A stretch of 15,909 nucleotides of DNA from an uncultured Pseudomonadota bacterium (GTDB taxonomy: Bacteria; Pseudomonadota; Gammaproteobacteria; Burkholderiales; Burkholderiaceae): NCBI GenBank assembly GCA_946480245.1, contig CAMLIZ010000104.1, forward strand, positions 1 through 15,909. The letters run 5' to 3'. The notes below the pieces were generated by a model. That model was not told the origin of the DNA. It searched no databases and saw only the letters and a program-made list of their open reading frames with translations. The position numbers and the translations under genes are program-made. Below are positions 6,834 to 14,644 of this stretch, one piece after another. The first letter of the stretch is position 1. Each line of letters begins with the position of its first letter.

Positions 6834-7685
6834 ATGAAGCTGTCGTTGAACCGAAGCAGCCTGATCCTGTTTGTCGCCCTGGTCATCGGGGGACTGGCGG
6901 CGTTTGGCGTGAACCGATACATCAAGCGCCAGGTGGAGGACATCGAGGCGCGGGCCCGCGGCAAGATGGTGCGCGTCGTGGTGCCCAAGGAAGACATGCC
7001 CAAGGGCGCCCCCGTTGAAGCCCGCATGGTGGCGGTGCGCGAGGTGCCGTCGGAATGGGCACATTCCAATGCGATTACGCCGGAGCAGTTTGATCGCGTA
7101 GAGCACCAGAAGCTCGCCTATCCCGCTGCGCGCGGCGAGATGATCCTGTGGTCGATGCTGGAAGGCCAGCGCGCACCGACCTTTTCCTCACGCCTGCCGG
7201 TGGGGCGGCGTGCAATCACGGTGCCCGTGGACGAGGTGAACTCGATCTCCGGAATGCTGGTGCCCGGCGACCGCATCGACCTGATGGCCTCGGCACGGCG
7301 GGAGAACCATACCTTCATGTTCCCGCTGCTGCAGAACGTGGTCGTGCTGGCCACTGGCGCGCAGGCTGTGCCACAGGGCGACGCCAAGGACGGCAAGCGC
7401 ACCTTCACCACGGTCACGCTGGAGGCCACTCCTGACGAGGCGCAGCGTGTGCTCGCCGCGCGCGAGGTGGGGAAGATCGCAGCGCTGCTGCGCGCGCCGG
7501 GCGACAACGCTACGCGTCCCGCGACGCGGCGGGATGCATTGTCACTGCTGGGCATCGGCGATGCGGCCGCGGCCGGCGGGGTTCCCGTGCTGTATGGCGG
7601 CAGGGGCGGCGCCAAGGGCGGCTTCGCTGACCTCGCGCCACCGCGGGGCGGCCAAGGGCGGGCACAAAAAACGAGCGAAGAGTGA
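6834..7685 (+). CDS. cpaB: Flp pilus assembly protein CpaB/RcpC
   Basis: 283 residues. A single N-terminal membrane anchor (about 9-27, LILFVALVIGGLAAFGVNRYI) is followed by a SAF-type domain (about 45-115), with the usual VRVVVPKEDMPKG start and the REVPSEW and RGEMILWSML blocks. Next comes the RcpC/CpaB domain (about 120-235), recognisable by RLPVGRRAITVPVDEV, ISGMLVPGDRIDLM and the TTVTLEATPDEAQRVLAA strand-helix. CpaB acts in the periplasm beside the secretin and may contact peptidoglycan or the outer-membrane channel. The last 40 residues are Gly/Ala-rich and low in complexity. No strong ribosome site precedes 6834; it is seven bases after the small pilin stop, so coupled translation is likely. 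The cpaB-cpaC-cpaF-tadB-tadC order that starts here is the standard Tad core. Confidence 0.92.
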   Translation: MKLSLNRSSLILFVALVIGGLAAFGVNRYIKRQVEDIEARARGKMVRVVVPKEDMPKGAPVEARMVAVREVPSEWAHSNAITPEQFDRVEHQKLAYPAARGEMILWSMLEGQRAPTFSSRLPVGRRAITVPVDEVNSISGMLVPGDRIDLMASARRENHTFMFPLLQNVVVLATGAQAVPQGDAKDGKRTFTTVTLEATPDEAQRVLAAREVGKIAALLRAPGDNATRPATRRDALSLLGIGDAAAAGGVPVLYGGRGGAKGGFADLAPPRGGQGRAQKTSEE

Positions 7686-7695
7686 GAGAGGACCG

Positions 7696-9909
7696 ATGAT
7701 GATTGGGCAGTGGGTTGGGACAGCGTCGCGGAGGGGAGGCCTGTTCTTGGCGATGGTCGTCGCCTGCGGCGCCGCATGGGCGCAGGGTGTGGCCAGCGCC
7801 CCAGCGCCGGCGAGCGCGCCGGCCATGGAGCAGTCCGGTGGGTTCGCAGAAGTGCTCAAGCCGACGAAGCGGCCACCATTGCGTCGCGCGTCGTCGGGCA
7901 TCGTGCAGAACCAGCCGTACGCGCCGGTGCAACGCGCGGACGACGAAGGCCAGGTGCCGGAGATCGAGATGTTCGTCGGCGAGTCGCGTGTGTTCCCTGC
8001 GCCCGGCGTGGCCCGCATCGCCGTGGGCAACGGCCAGTTGCTCACGGCGGCCGCGCTGGACAACAAGGAGGTGATTCTGTTCGCCAACGGCGTGGGCACA
8101 TCGTCGCTGTTCATCTGGAACGCTGATGGCCGTTACCAGCGCGTGAAGATCAGCATCGTGCCGGGCGACACCACGCGCAACGCTCGCGAGATCGCCGCGT
8201 TTCTCTCAACGATTCCGAAGGCCAAGGCCTCGATCGTCGGCGCCAACATCATCGTCGAGGGCGACGAGCTATCGGATTCCGACATCAGCAAGATCGAGGA
8301 ACTCGCCAAGCGGTACCCGCAGATCGTCAACTTCACCGACCGGGTCGGCTGGGAGCAGATGGTGCTGCTGGACGTGAAGGTGGTCGAGTTCCCGACCTCG
8401 GCGCTGAAGGACCTTGGAGTGAAGTGGAACTCTACTGGCGGCGCGGTGATTGGTGGCATCTGGGGTAGCCAGCGTGGCCACGGTGGGCCTTACCAGCCGA
8501 ACATCGTGACCGGTCAGGACAACCCCATCCCCATCACGGGGCCGGACAACACGCCTCCCTCCATTCCCAAGGGGCTTAACGTCCTGTCAGCCATGGACCT
8601 GGGCTTGAACGCCCAGCTTACCTTGCTGCAGCAAGAGGGCAAGGCGACGACGCTGGCCGAGCCGCAGCTGTCGGCACGCAACGGTGCGGAGGCGAGTTTC
8701 CGGGCGGGTGGCGAAATTCCCTACGCTGTCGCTACGCGGGACGGCATCGCGGTGGCCTTCAAGCCTTATGGCATCCAACTCAAGATCACCCCGCGCGTCG
8801 ACCGCAGCGGTGTCATCCGCGCCAAGATCAGCGCAGAGGTGAGCGACATCGACAAGTCGATCACTACCGCCGGCGGTCCCGCGCTGCTGTCGCGCATGAC
8901 GCAAACCGAATTTAATGTGCGCGACGGCGAGACGATCGTGCTGTCGGGCCTGCTGAAGCGGGAGCAAAGCGAAGACATCGAGAAGGTGCCATTCCTCGGT
9001 GACCTCCCGGTGCTCGGCGCCCTGTTCCGATCCAAGCACTTTCAGAACAAGGAAACGGAACTCGTCGTCTTTGTGACCCCTACGGTGGTGGACGCGCAGT
9101 CGTCGGCAAACAAGGAGCGCGTCAAGGGGACGCTCGAACGATTGGAAGAGCGCCTCGGCCCCAAGCCCTATCTGTCCGAGCCGTTGCAGCCCGGGGCGTC
9201 CTACGAGCGGCCTAACCAGGCGCCGGTACAGGTCGGACTGGCTGTTGCGCCCGCGCCGGTGCAAGCGCTGCCGGTGGCGACGCCGCAGCCTCTGAACACA
9301 GTGGCGCAAACCACCCCGGCGCCTGAGGCACCCCTGCGCGCCCGCGAAGGCAGCCTGCTGAGCGTCGTGGTGCCGGCCACGGCCCTGCGTGCCACACCGG
9401 ACGAGGCCAGCGCCATGCTGATGCGGTTGGAGCGCGGCGCAGTGGTTGAACTTGGCGGCGCCGATCTGGAGTCGTCTGGTCGGCAACTGTGGCGCCAGGT
9501 CGTGGTGGGGCATCTCACTGGCTGGGTGCCGGCCCAGCATGTGCAGCCCACGCGCGGCGACGCGAAGGCGGTGCCGAGTCCGCTGGCCGCGGCGCAGAAG
9601 GGCCAGCAAGGTAGGCCGGTGCAACCCGTAGTGGCGCCCATAGCCCCGAAGACCGTGACGGTGAACGCCGAGCCGATGCCCGGCACGACCGCGCAGCGCT
9701 ATCGCGTGTCGCTCAGCGGTCTGGCCGTGCGCACCACGCCCGACGTTAACGCCGACGTGGTGCTCAGGCTTTCCAAGGGCGACTTGGTGGTGGCGCTGCC
9801 CGAGCCCGCGCGCGGCGGCTGGGTGGCGGTGCAGGACGGTGAGGGCGAGAACCGCAAGCGCGGCTGGGTCGACGCGCAGTGGCTGATGCCCTTGGAGCGC
9901 ACGCGATGA
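7696..9909 (+). CDS. cpaC: Tad secretin CpaC/RcpA with C-terminal tandem SH3-like domains
   Basis: 737 residues; the outer-membrane channel of the Tad pilus. A signal peptide ends near AWAQ (about 29). After a Pro/Ala-rich stretch, residues about 88-165 form the pilus N-terminal domain (EIEMFVGESRVF...VGNGQLLTA). A short BON-like part and the secretin domain follow, with LAEPQLSARNGAEASF from about 320 and VPFLGDLPVLGALF at 431, ending near 463. A typical CpaC would stop soon after. Here about 270 further residues follow: a Pro/Ala linker, an SH3-like repeat at about 551-620 (ALRATPDEAS...GWVPAQHV), another linker, and a second repeat at about 666-735 (LAVRTTPDV...RGWVDAQWL). The start is ATG 7696 or ATG 7699, with AGAGGA at 7687-7692; the latter has better spacing. 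The stop overlaps the next start (ATGA). The extra domains may bind peptidoglycan or a partner (inference). Confidence 0.9.
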   Translation: MMIGQWVGTASRRGGLFLAMVVACGAAWAQGVASAPAPASAPAMEQSGGFAEVLKPTKRPPLRRASSGIVQNQPYAPVQRADDEGQVPEIEMFVGESRVFPAPGVARIAVGNGQLLTAAALDNKEVILFANGVGTSSLFIWNADGRYQRVKISIVPGDTTRNAREIAAFLSTIPKAKASIVGANIIVEGDELSDSDISKIEELAKRYPQIVNFTDRVGWEQMVLLDVKVVEFPTSALKDLGVKWNSTGGAVIGGIWGSQRGHGGPYQPNIVTGQDNPIPITGPDNTPPSIPKGLNVLSAMDLGLNAQLTLLQQEGKATTLAEPQLSARNGAEASFRAGGEIPYAVATRDGIAVAFKPYGIQLKITPRVDRSGVIRAKISAEVSDIDKSITTAGGPALLSRMTQTEFNVRDGETIVLSGLLKREQSEDIEKVPFLGDLPVLGALFRSKHFQNKETELVVFVTPTVVDAQSSANKERVKGTLERLEERLGPKPYLSEPLQPGASYERPNQAPVQVGLAVAPAPVQALPVATPQPLNTVAQTTPAPEAPLRAREGSLLSVVVPATALRATPDEASAMLMRLERGAVVELGGADLESSGRQLWRQVVVGHLTGWVPAQHVQPTRGDAKAVPSPLAAAQKGQQGRPVQPVVAPIAPKTVTVNAEPMPGTTAQRYRVSLSGLAVRTTPDVNADVVLRLSKGDLVVALPEPARGGWVAVQDGEGENRKRGWVDAQWLMPLERTR

Positions 9910-11663
9910 AGGAGCAGCAGGCAATGGCCGCGTTTGTCGTCACCGTGACCGACCCCGACGGGCAGAGCGAGGAGATCGCGCTCGAGGCGCCGCACGTCGT
10001 CATCGGCAAGGGCCGTGATTGTGCGGTGCCACTGGCCGGCTGGCGCGTCGGGCGCGAACACGCACGCATCGTGGCCACGCGGCATGGCCTGATGCTGGAA
10101 GACCTGGGCCAGTTCAGCGGCACCTGGGTGAACGGATCGCGCGTGGTGCGCTACGGACCATTGAGCTTTGCCGACCAGATCCAGATTGCCGGCTACAAGC
10201 TGCGGGTGCAGGACGCGCAGCGCGCGCCGGCCAATCTCACGGTGCACGCGGGGGGCAGCACGCCGCAGCGGCCCGAGCGGCCGCGTGCGGCACCGGCTGC
10301 CGCAGCCGCTGTAGCCCCGGCATCGGCCGCGTCACCTGCACCCATGGACAAGGGCGCCGCGCAGCGCCACAACGCGCACGTCGCCGATATCCAGGCGCGT
10401 CACCCTTGGCGCAAGCGCGTGCACGACCAGCTGCTCGAGACCATCGACCTGCGGCGGCGCGATCTCACCCGCATGTCGGACGCCGAGCTGCGCGCGGAGA
10501 CCGAGCGGCTGGTGCGGGAGATTCTCGACACGCTGCACGACCTGCCGCCCACCATCGAGCGCGCGCTGCTCAGCAAGGAAGTGCTGAATGAGGCGATCGG
10601 TCTTGGGCCGCTGGAAGATCTATTGGCCGACGACTCGGTAACCGAAATCATGGTCAACCGCGCCGACGAAATATTCGTCGAGCGCGGCGGCCGCCTGCAG
10701 TGGTATCCGTTGGCCTTCACCAGCGACCGCGCCGTGATGGGCGTGATCGAGCGCATCGTCGCACCACTCGGCCGGCGCATCGACGAATCGTCGCCGCTGG
10801 TCGACGCGCGCTTGAAGGACGGCTCGCGTGTTAACGCGATCATCCCGCCACTGGCCCTGAAGGGCCCGACGCTCACGATCCGCAAGTTCTCCAAGAAGCG
10901 CCTCACGGCAGAGAACATGGTGGGCTTCGGCTCGCTGTCGCCGCAGATGGTTGACTTCCTGAAGCTGTGCGTGAAGTACCGCAAGAACATGATCGTGTCC
11001 GGTGGCACCGGCTCGGGCAAGACCACCTTCCTCAACGTATTGTCGAACTTCATTCCCGACGGCGAACGGATCATCACGATCGAGGACGCTGCCGAGCTGA
11101 AACTCAACCACACGCACCTGGTGTCGCTCGAATCGCGCCCGTCGAATGTGGAAGGGAGGGGCGCTATCACCATCCGCGACCTGGTGAAGAACGCGCTGCG
11201 CATGCGGCCCGACCGCATCGTGGTAGGCGAGTGCCGCGGCGGCGAGGCGCTGGACATGCTGCAGGCAATGAACACTGGCCACGAAGGCTCGCTCACCACG
11301 CTGCACGCCAATTCGCCACGCGACGCGATGGCCCGATTGGAAACGCTGGTGCTGATGGCGGGCATGGACCTGCCGATCACGGCCATCCGCGACCAGATCG
11401 CCTCGGCGGTCGACATCGTGGTCCAGCAGACGCGCTTCGCCTGCGGCTCGCGCAAGGTGACCAGCATCGCCGAGGTGACCGGCATGGAGAACGGAAAGAT
11501 CCAGATGCAGGAGCTGTTCCGCTACGACCAGCGCGGCTATGACGGCGACGGCAAAGTGATGGGCGAGTTCGTCGGCTGCGACGCGATCCCGTCGTTCTAT
11601 GACGAGTTGCGCGAACAGGGCGCGCAGTTCGACCTTACGCTGTTCGACCGGAAGGCGGCATGA
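9906..11663 (+). CDS. cpaF: FHA domain fused to Tad pilus assembly ATPase CpaF/TadA
   Basis: 585 residues. Residues about 10-105 form a forkhead-associated domain: VVIGKGRDC with Gly34, R50-E51-H52 in the position of the usual S/R-x-H motif, and GTWVNG with Asn76-Gly77. FHA domains bind phosphothreonine. An Ala/Pro-rich linker (about 106-145) leads to the secretion ATPase of the CpaF/TadA type (about 150-585), which powers pilin assembly from the cytoplasm. Walker A is GGTGSGKTT (Lys372) and Walker B is RIVVGE with Glu442, followed by the GHEGSLTTLHANSPRDA His-box region. All key ATPase residues are present. Start by ATGA overlap at 9906; ATG 9924 has AAGGAG ten bases upstream and is a possible alternative, only six residues shorter. 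Ordinary CpaF proteins lack the FHA part. Confidence 0.92.
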   Translation: MKEQQAMAAFVVTVTDPDGQSEEIALEAPHVVIGKGRDCAVPLAGWRVGREHARIVATRHGLMLEDLGQFSGTWVNGSRVVRYGPLSFADQIQIAGYKLRVQDAQRAPANLTVHAGGSTPQRPERPRAAPAAAAAVAPASAASPAPMDKGAAQRHNAHVADIQARHPWRKRVHDQLLETIDLRRRDLTRMSDAELRAETERLVREILDTLHDLPPTIERALLSKEVLNEAIGLGPLEDLLADDSVTEIMVNRADEIFVERGGRLQWYPLAFTSDRAVMGVIERIVAPLGRRIDESSPLVDARLKDGSRVNAIIPPLALKGPTLTIRKFSKKRLTAENMVGFGSLSPQMVDFLKLCVKYRKNMIVSGGTGSGKTTFLNVLSNFIPDGERIITIEDAAELKLNHTHLVSLESRPSNVEGRGAITIRDLVKNALRMRPDRIVVGECRGGEALDMLQAMNTGHEGSLTTLHANSPRDAMARLETLVLMAGMDLPITAIRDQIASAVDIVVQQTRFACGSRKVTSIAEVTGMENGKIQMQELFRYDQRGYDGDGKVMGEFVGCDAIPSFYDELREQGAQFDLTLFDRKAA

Positions 11664-12520
11664 CGCGCCAAATCCTCATTCCGGTGGTGACCGCGGCGGT
11701 GGCCGTTTCGATCGCGCTGCTCGTGTGGGCTGCGGTCGACATCGGCACCAACGGCCTGAACCGCTACCGCCGCGTCTTCACCGAACGAACGCACTTCAGC
11801 CTGCGCGAGCTCTTCCTTTTCGTCGAACCGCAGCGGCTGTTCCTGCTCAACGTCGGTGCGATGGTGCTGGTGGCCGCGCTCACCTGGGTGCTCACACGCT
11901 CGGGCCTGCTTGCGCTCGGGGCGGCGGTGCTGACGGGCCTGCTGCCACGTTTCGTGCTGCGCTTCCTGCGCCGCCGTCGGCTCGAGGCGATGGAGCAGCA
12001 GCTCCCCGATGCGCTGCTGATGCTGGCTGGTGGCATGAAGGCCGGCGTGAGCCTGACGCAGGCGGTGCAGCAGTTGGTGATCGAGTCGAAGCCGCCAATC
12101 TCGCAGGAGTTCGACCTCATGCTGCGGGAGCAGCGCCTGGGCGTTTCGCTCGACGACGCCCTCGAAGGCCTCAACCGCCGGGTGCCGCTGCAGTCGGTCA
12201 CGCTCGCCGTATCGGCGATGCGCATCGCCACCGAGACCGGTGGCCAACTCGCCGAGACGCTGGAACGTGCCTCAGCCACGTTGCGCAGCAAGCTCGCGAT
12301 GGAGGGCAAGATCCGCGCGCTCACCTCTCAAGGCAAGCTGCAGGCGTGGGTGGTGGGCGCGCTGCCGCTGCTCCTCATCCTGATCCTGCGCAAGATGGAG
12401 CCGGAAGCCATGGGCCTGATGTTCACCACGCGCATGGGCTGGGCCAGCCTGGCGGTGATAGGGCTGCTGGAGTTCTTCGGCGTGCTGATCATCCGCAAGA
12501 TCGTCGACATCGACGTGTAG
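11660..12520 (+). CDS. tadB: Tad inner-membrane platform protein TadB
   Basis: 286 residues, usual TadB size. An N-terminal membrane segment (about 4-26) is followed by a hydrophobic pair around 57-95, then a cytoplasmic T2SSF (GspF-like) domain beginning at LPDALLMLAGGMKAGVSL (115), with MRIATETGGQLAETLE near 190-205. The C terminus carries two more membrane segments (VVGALPLLLILIL and LAVIGLLEFFGVLII). TadB and TadC form the platform in the inner membrane on which the CpaF motor works. The gene starts by ATGA overlap with cpaF and ends two bases before tadC. No defect seen. TadB versus TadC is decided by order and by the GGMKAG and TETGGQLAETL signatures. Confidence 0.92.
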   Translation: MTRQILIPVVTAAVAVSIALLVWAAVDIGTNGLNRYRRVFTERTHFSLRELFLFVEPQRLFLLNVGAMVLVAALTWVLTRSGLLALGAAVLTGLLPRFVLRFLRRRRLEAMEQQLPDALLMLAGGMKAGVSLTQAVQQLVIESKPPISQEFDLMLREQRLGVSLDDALEGLNRRVPLQSVTLAVSAMRIATETGGQLAETLERASATLRSKLAMEGKIRALTSQGKLQAWVVGALPLLLILILRKMEPEAMGLMFTTRMGWASLAVIGLLEFFGVLIIRKIVDIDV

Positions 12521-12522
12521 CC

Positions 12523-13419
12523 ATGGACGCCTTTTTGCACGGCTTGCAGTGGGTGCCGGTTGCCGCGGCGCTGGGGCTGGGCCTTTCGGCCGCAGCACTG
12601 GCGTACTGGCTGGTCAGCGTCATCGATGCGGTGCCGCCGGAAGACCGCGCGTACCGCGACATACCGCCTCTCGCGTTCCGCCTGGTGTGGTGGCCCATCC
12701 GCTGGATTTCGCACTACCTGGGGCCGGTTTTGCCCATCTCGTACCGTCAACGCTCCATCGTGAAGCTGCGGCTGGCGGGACTGGACTACGCGCTGTCCCC
12801 GGAGCAGTTCCTCGCGGCGCGCATGCTGACGGCCGCGGGGGCCGCACTGTTGATCGACTGGATCCTGGCCTCCTTCCAGCGGCCTTCCGGCGTGTGGCCA
12901 CTGGTCGCCGGGCTTGCGGGCTATGCCTTCCCGGCCATTTGGCTGCGCGACCTGGTCCAACTGCGCCGCCGCGAGACGCTGAAGACCTTGCCGTTCTTCC
13001 TCGACATCGTCACGCTCTGTGTGGAGGCGGGCCTCAACCTCACCGGCGCGCTTACCCAGGCCGTGGCCAAAGGGCCCGCGGGGCCGTTGCGCGACGAGAT
13101 CGGCCGCGTGCTGCGCGACGTACGAGCCGGCAAGCCGCGCATCGACGCGCTCCGCGGCTTTGCCGACCGCATGAACGAGCCCTCCATCACCAACCTGGTG
13201 GGGGCACTCATCCAGGCCGAGACCATGGGCATGAACCTCGGTCCCATTCTTCGAGCCCAGTCGGAGCAGCGCAGGGCCGAGCGTTTCGCGCGTGCCGAGA
13301 AGCTGGCGATGGAAGCGCCGGTGAAGCTGTTGTTTCCCCTCATCGCGTTCATCTTTCCGTGCACCTTCGTCGTGCTCGGGTTTCCGATCGCAATGAAGTT
13401 CATTCACATGGGGCTGTAG
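12523..13419 (+). CDS. tadC: Tad inner-membrane platform protein TadC
   Basis: 298 residues. An N-terminal membrane helix (VPVAAALGLGLSAAALAYWLV) is followed by a cytoplasmic loop, further membrane helices around 95-140, and the T2SSF domain starting at LPFFLDIVTLCVEAGLNL (156) with LIQAETMGMNLGPILR near 230. The last helix (LLFPLIAFIFPCTFVVLGFP) closes the protein. It pairs with TadB as the platform for the CpaF ATPase. The ATG at 12523 begins two bases after the tadB stop. The same frame is open back through tadB to 11599 only because of GC-rich composition, so the longer start is rejected. No ribosome site of note, consistent with coupling to tadB. Confidence 0.92.
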   Translation: MDAFLHGLQWVPVAAALGLGLSAAALAYWLVSVIDAVPPEDRAYRDIPPLAFRLVWWPIRWISHYLGPVLPISYRQRSIVKLRLAGLDYALSPEQFLAARMLTAAGAALLIDWILASFQRPSGVWPLVAGLAGYAFPAIWLRDLVQLRRRETLKTLPFFLDIVTLCVEAGLNLTGALTQAVAKGPAGPLRDEIGRVLRDVRAGKPRIDALRGFADRMNEPSITNLVGALIQAETMGMNLGPILRAQSEQRRAERFARAEKLAMEAPVKLLFPLIAFIFPCTFVVLGFPIAMKFIHMGL

Positions 13420-13451
13420 GAGACCTGAACCACCCAAGGGAGCAATGACAA

Positions 13452-14312
13452 ATGAGAGTCAAATTTGTTGTCCGGCACGCGGCCGTCGTGGCGACGCTGG
13501 CATTGGCCGGTTGCGGCGGGGGATCCTCCTCCGGCGACGCATCCGACAGCGCGCCGGCGTCGCAGTCCGCCTTTTCTGGCACGGCTTACCTGAAGCTGCA
13601 GCGAACCTACCGCTACGCCGCCAAGAGCTACGGCGTGGCGAGCGAGGCTGCGCGCGCGCTCGTAGACCAATGCAATTCGAGCCGGAGCCAGTTCTATGGC
13701 TTGCCGCCGGTTGCGCCCTCCGATGCCGTGCTGGACGGCCTGGACACGCAGGTGACCGAGCAGTATTTCGACACCGACAAGGCGGTCACCTACACCACGG
13801 GCAACCTGCTGGCGCTCACCGACTTCCAGCGCTGGCTCGGCGAGCTCAGCGCCGGGGGCGGCAACTTGCCTGACGTTCCCCCCGATTGCGCGGTCCATGC
13901 GTTGAACGAGGTCAAGACCGCCATGCTGTGGCGCGACGGGATCCGCTATGACCTGGACTTCAAGGCCAAGAAGGCCGTCGGCCTGCACAATTCCGAGCAG
14001 TCGACGCCGCAACCCTTGCTCACGGATGCCGAGATGGCCGTGCTTGCCGAGAAGAGCATTGCCGGCGAAACCTGCGAGGTGATGCCAACGCTGAGCGCCG
14101 CCACGGCGGCATTGGTCGGCAACGGCGACGTCTGCCTATGGAACCGCTTCCCGCTGCAGACCTACCTCAGCTGGCCATGGGCGCTGAGCCGGCAGGTGCA
14201 GGTCAACGGCATACAAGAGACAGCCACCGCGATAGAGGCCCGCCGCACGACGGCCATTGACCCGGCGGTGTTCGAGATTCCGAGCGACTTCACCGTGAAG
14301 GTGTCGCCGTAG
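13452..14312 (+). CDS. Lipoprotein of unknown function
   Basis: 286 residues. The basic start and hydrophobic core end in the lipobox LALAGC, so Cys21 would be lipidated after signal peptidase II cleavage. The +2 residue is Gly rather than Asp, which fits an outer-membrane destination. The region after the Cys is a flexible Gly/Ser/Asp/Ala stretch to about residue 45, then a folded, mostly soluble domain with several cysteines (QCNSS, PDCAVH, ETCEVM, DVCLWN). No family recognised. It has its own ribosome site (AGGGAG at 13437-13442, nine bases upstream) and sits 32 bases after tadC. A role as a secretin pilotin-like or TadD-like accessory lipoprotein is possible from context alone; it has no visible TPR repeats, so it is not an obvious TadD. 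Confidence 0.78.
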   Translation: MRVKFVVRHAAVVATLALAGCGGGSSSGDASDSAPASQSAFSGTAYLKLQRTYRYAAKSYGVASEAARALVDQCNSSRSQFYGLPPVAPSDAVLDGLDTQVTEQYFDTDKAVTYTTGNLLALTDFQRWLGELSAGGGNLPDVPPDCAVHALNEVKTAMLWRDGIRYDLDFKAKKAVGLHNSEQSTPQPLLTDAEMAVLAEKSIAGETCEVMPTLSAATAALVGNGDVCLWNRFPLQTYLSWPWALSRQVQVNGIQETATAIEARRTTAIDPAVFEIPSDFTVKVSP

Positions 14313-14315
14313 GGG
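14311..14315 (+). promoter_or_regulatory. Candidate ribosome binding site for the DUF192 gene
   Basis: AGGGG overlaps the lipoprotein stop. It is two bases from GTG 14318, eight bases from TTG 14324 and fourteen from GTG 14330. A second G-run (14320-14323) is six bases from GTG 14330. The start of the downstream gene is therefore not decided by this site alone. Confidence 0.4.
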
Positions 14316-14329
14316 CAGTGGGGTTGTCC

Positions 14330-14644
14330 GTGCGTTTGACGATTCATCGTGCCGAGACCTTCGTCTCGCGCCTTGTGGGCTTGCTCGGCCGTGCACCGTT
14401 GCAAGCCGGCGAAGCGCTGTATCTGGCGCCGTGCGCCAGCGTGCACACCTGCTTCATGCGCTATGCGATCGACGTCGTGTTCGTGGATGCACAGCAGCGT
14501 GTGCTGAAGATCGTGACGCTGGCACCGTGGCGCGCGGCGGCGTGCCGCGGTGCCAAGGGGGTTGTGGAGTTGCGCGCTGGAGAAGCGGTGCGCATGGGCC
14601 TGGTGGTGGGGCAGGCGGCGCAACTTCGGAGGTGGTTGTCATGA
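14330..14644 (+). CDS. DUF192 family protein
   Basis: A compact protein of 104 residues from GTG 14330 (TTG 14324 and GTG 14318 give two or four more residues). Family marks are clear: RLVGLLGR near the N terminus, then GEALYLAPCASVHTCFMRYAID with the conserved His and Met, VVFVD, and a C-terminal GVVELRAGEA. DUF192 proteins are small beta-rich proteins of unknown biochemical role. In betaproteobacteria they are met in tad loci, so the context is as expected. There is no signal peptide in this copy. The gene ends by ATGA overlap with tadE, which ties it to the pilus operon. Confidence 0.85.
   Translation: MRLTIHRAETFVSRLVGLLGRAPLQAGEALYLAPCASVHTCFMRYAIDVVFVDAQQRVLKIVTLAPWRAAACRGAKGVVELRAGEAVRMGLVVGQAAQLRRWLS

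Noticed and set aside
8587..9924. Antisense frame of about 445 residues opposite the secretin
   Set aside because: Arg/His/Gly-rich low-information translation opposite a secretin with clear domains; shadow of codon bias.
10400..11485. Antisense frame of about 361 residues opposite cpaF
   Set aside because: Opposes the conserved Walker A and B region; Ser/Arg/Thr-rich composition without domains.
12328..13437. Antisense frame of about 369 residues opposite tadB/tadC
   Set aside because: Crosses two genes, no recognisable domain, composition of a shadow.
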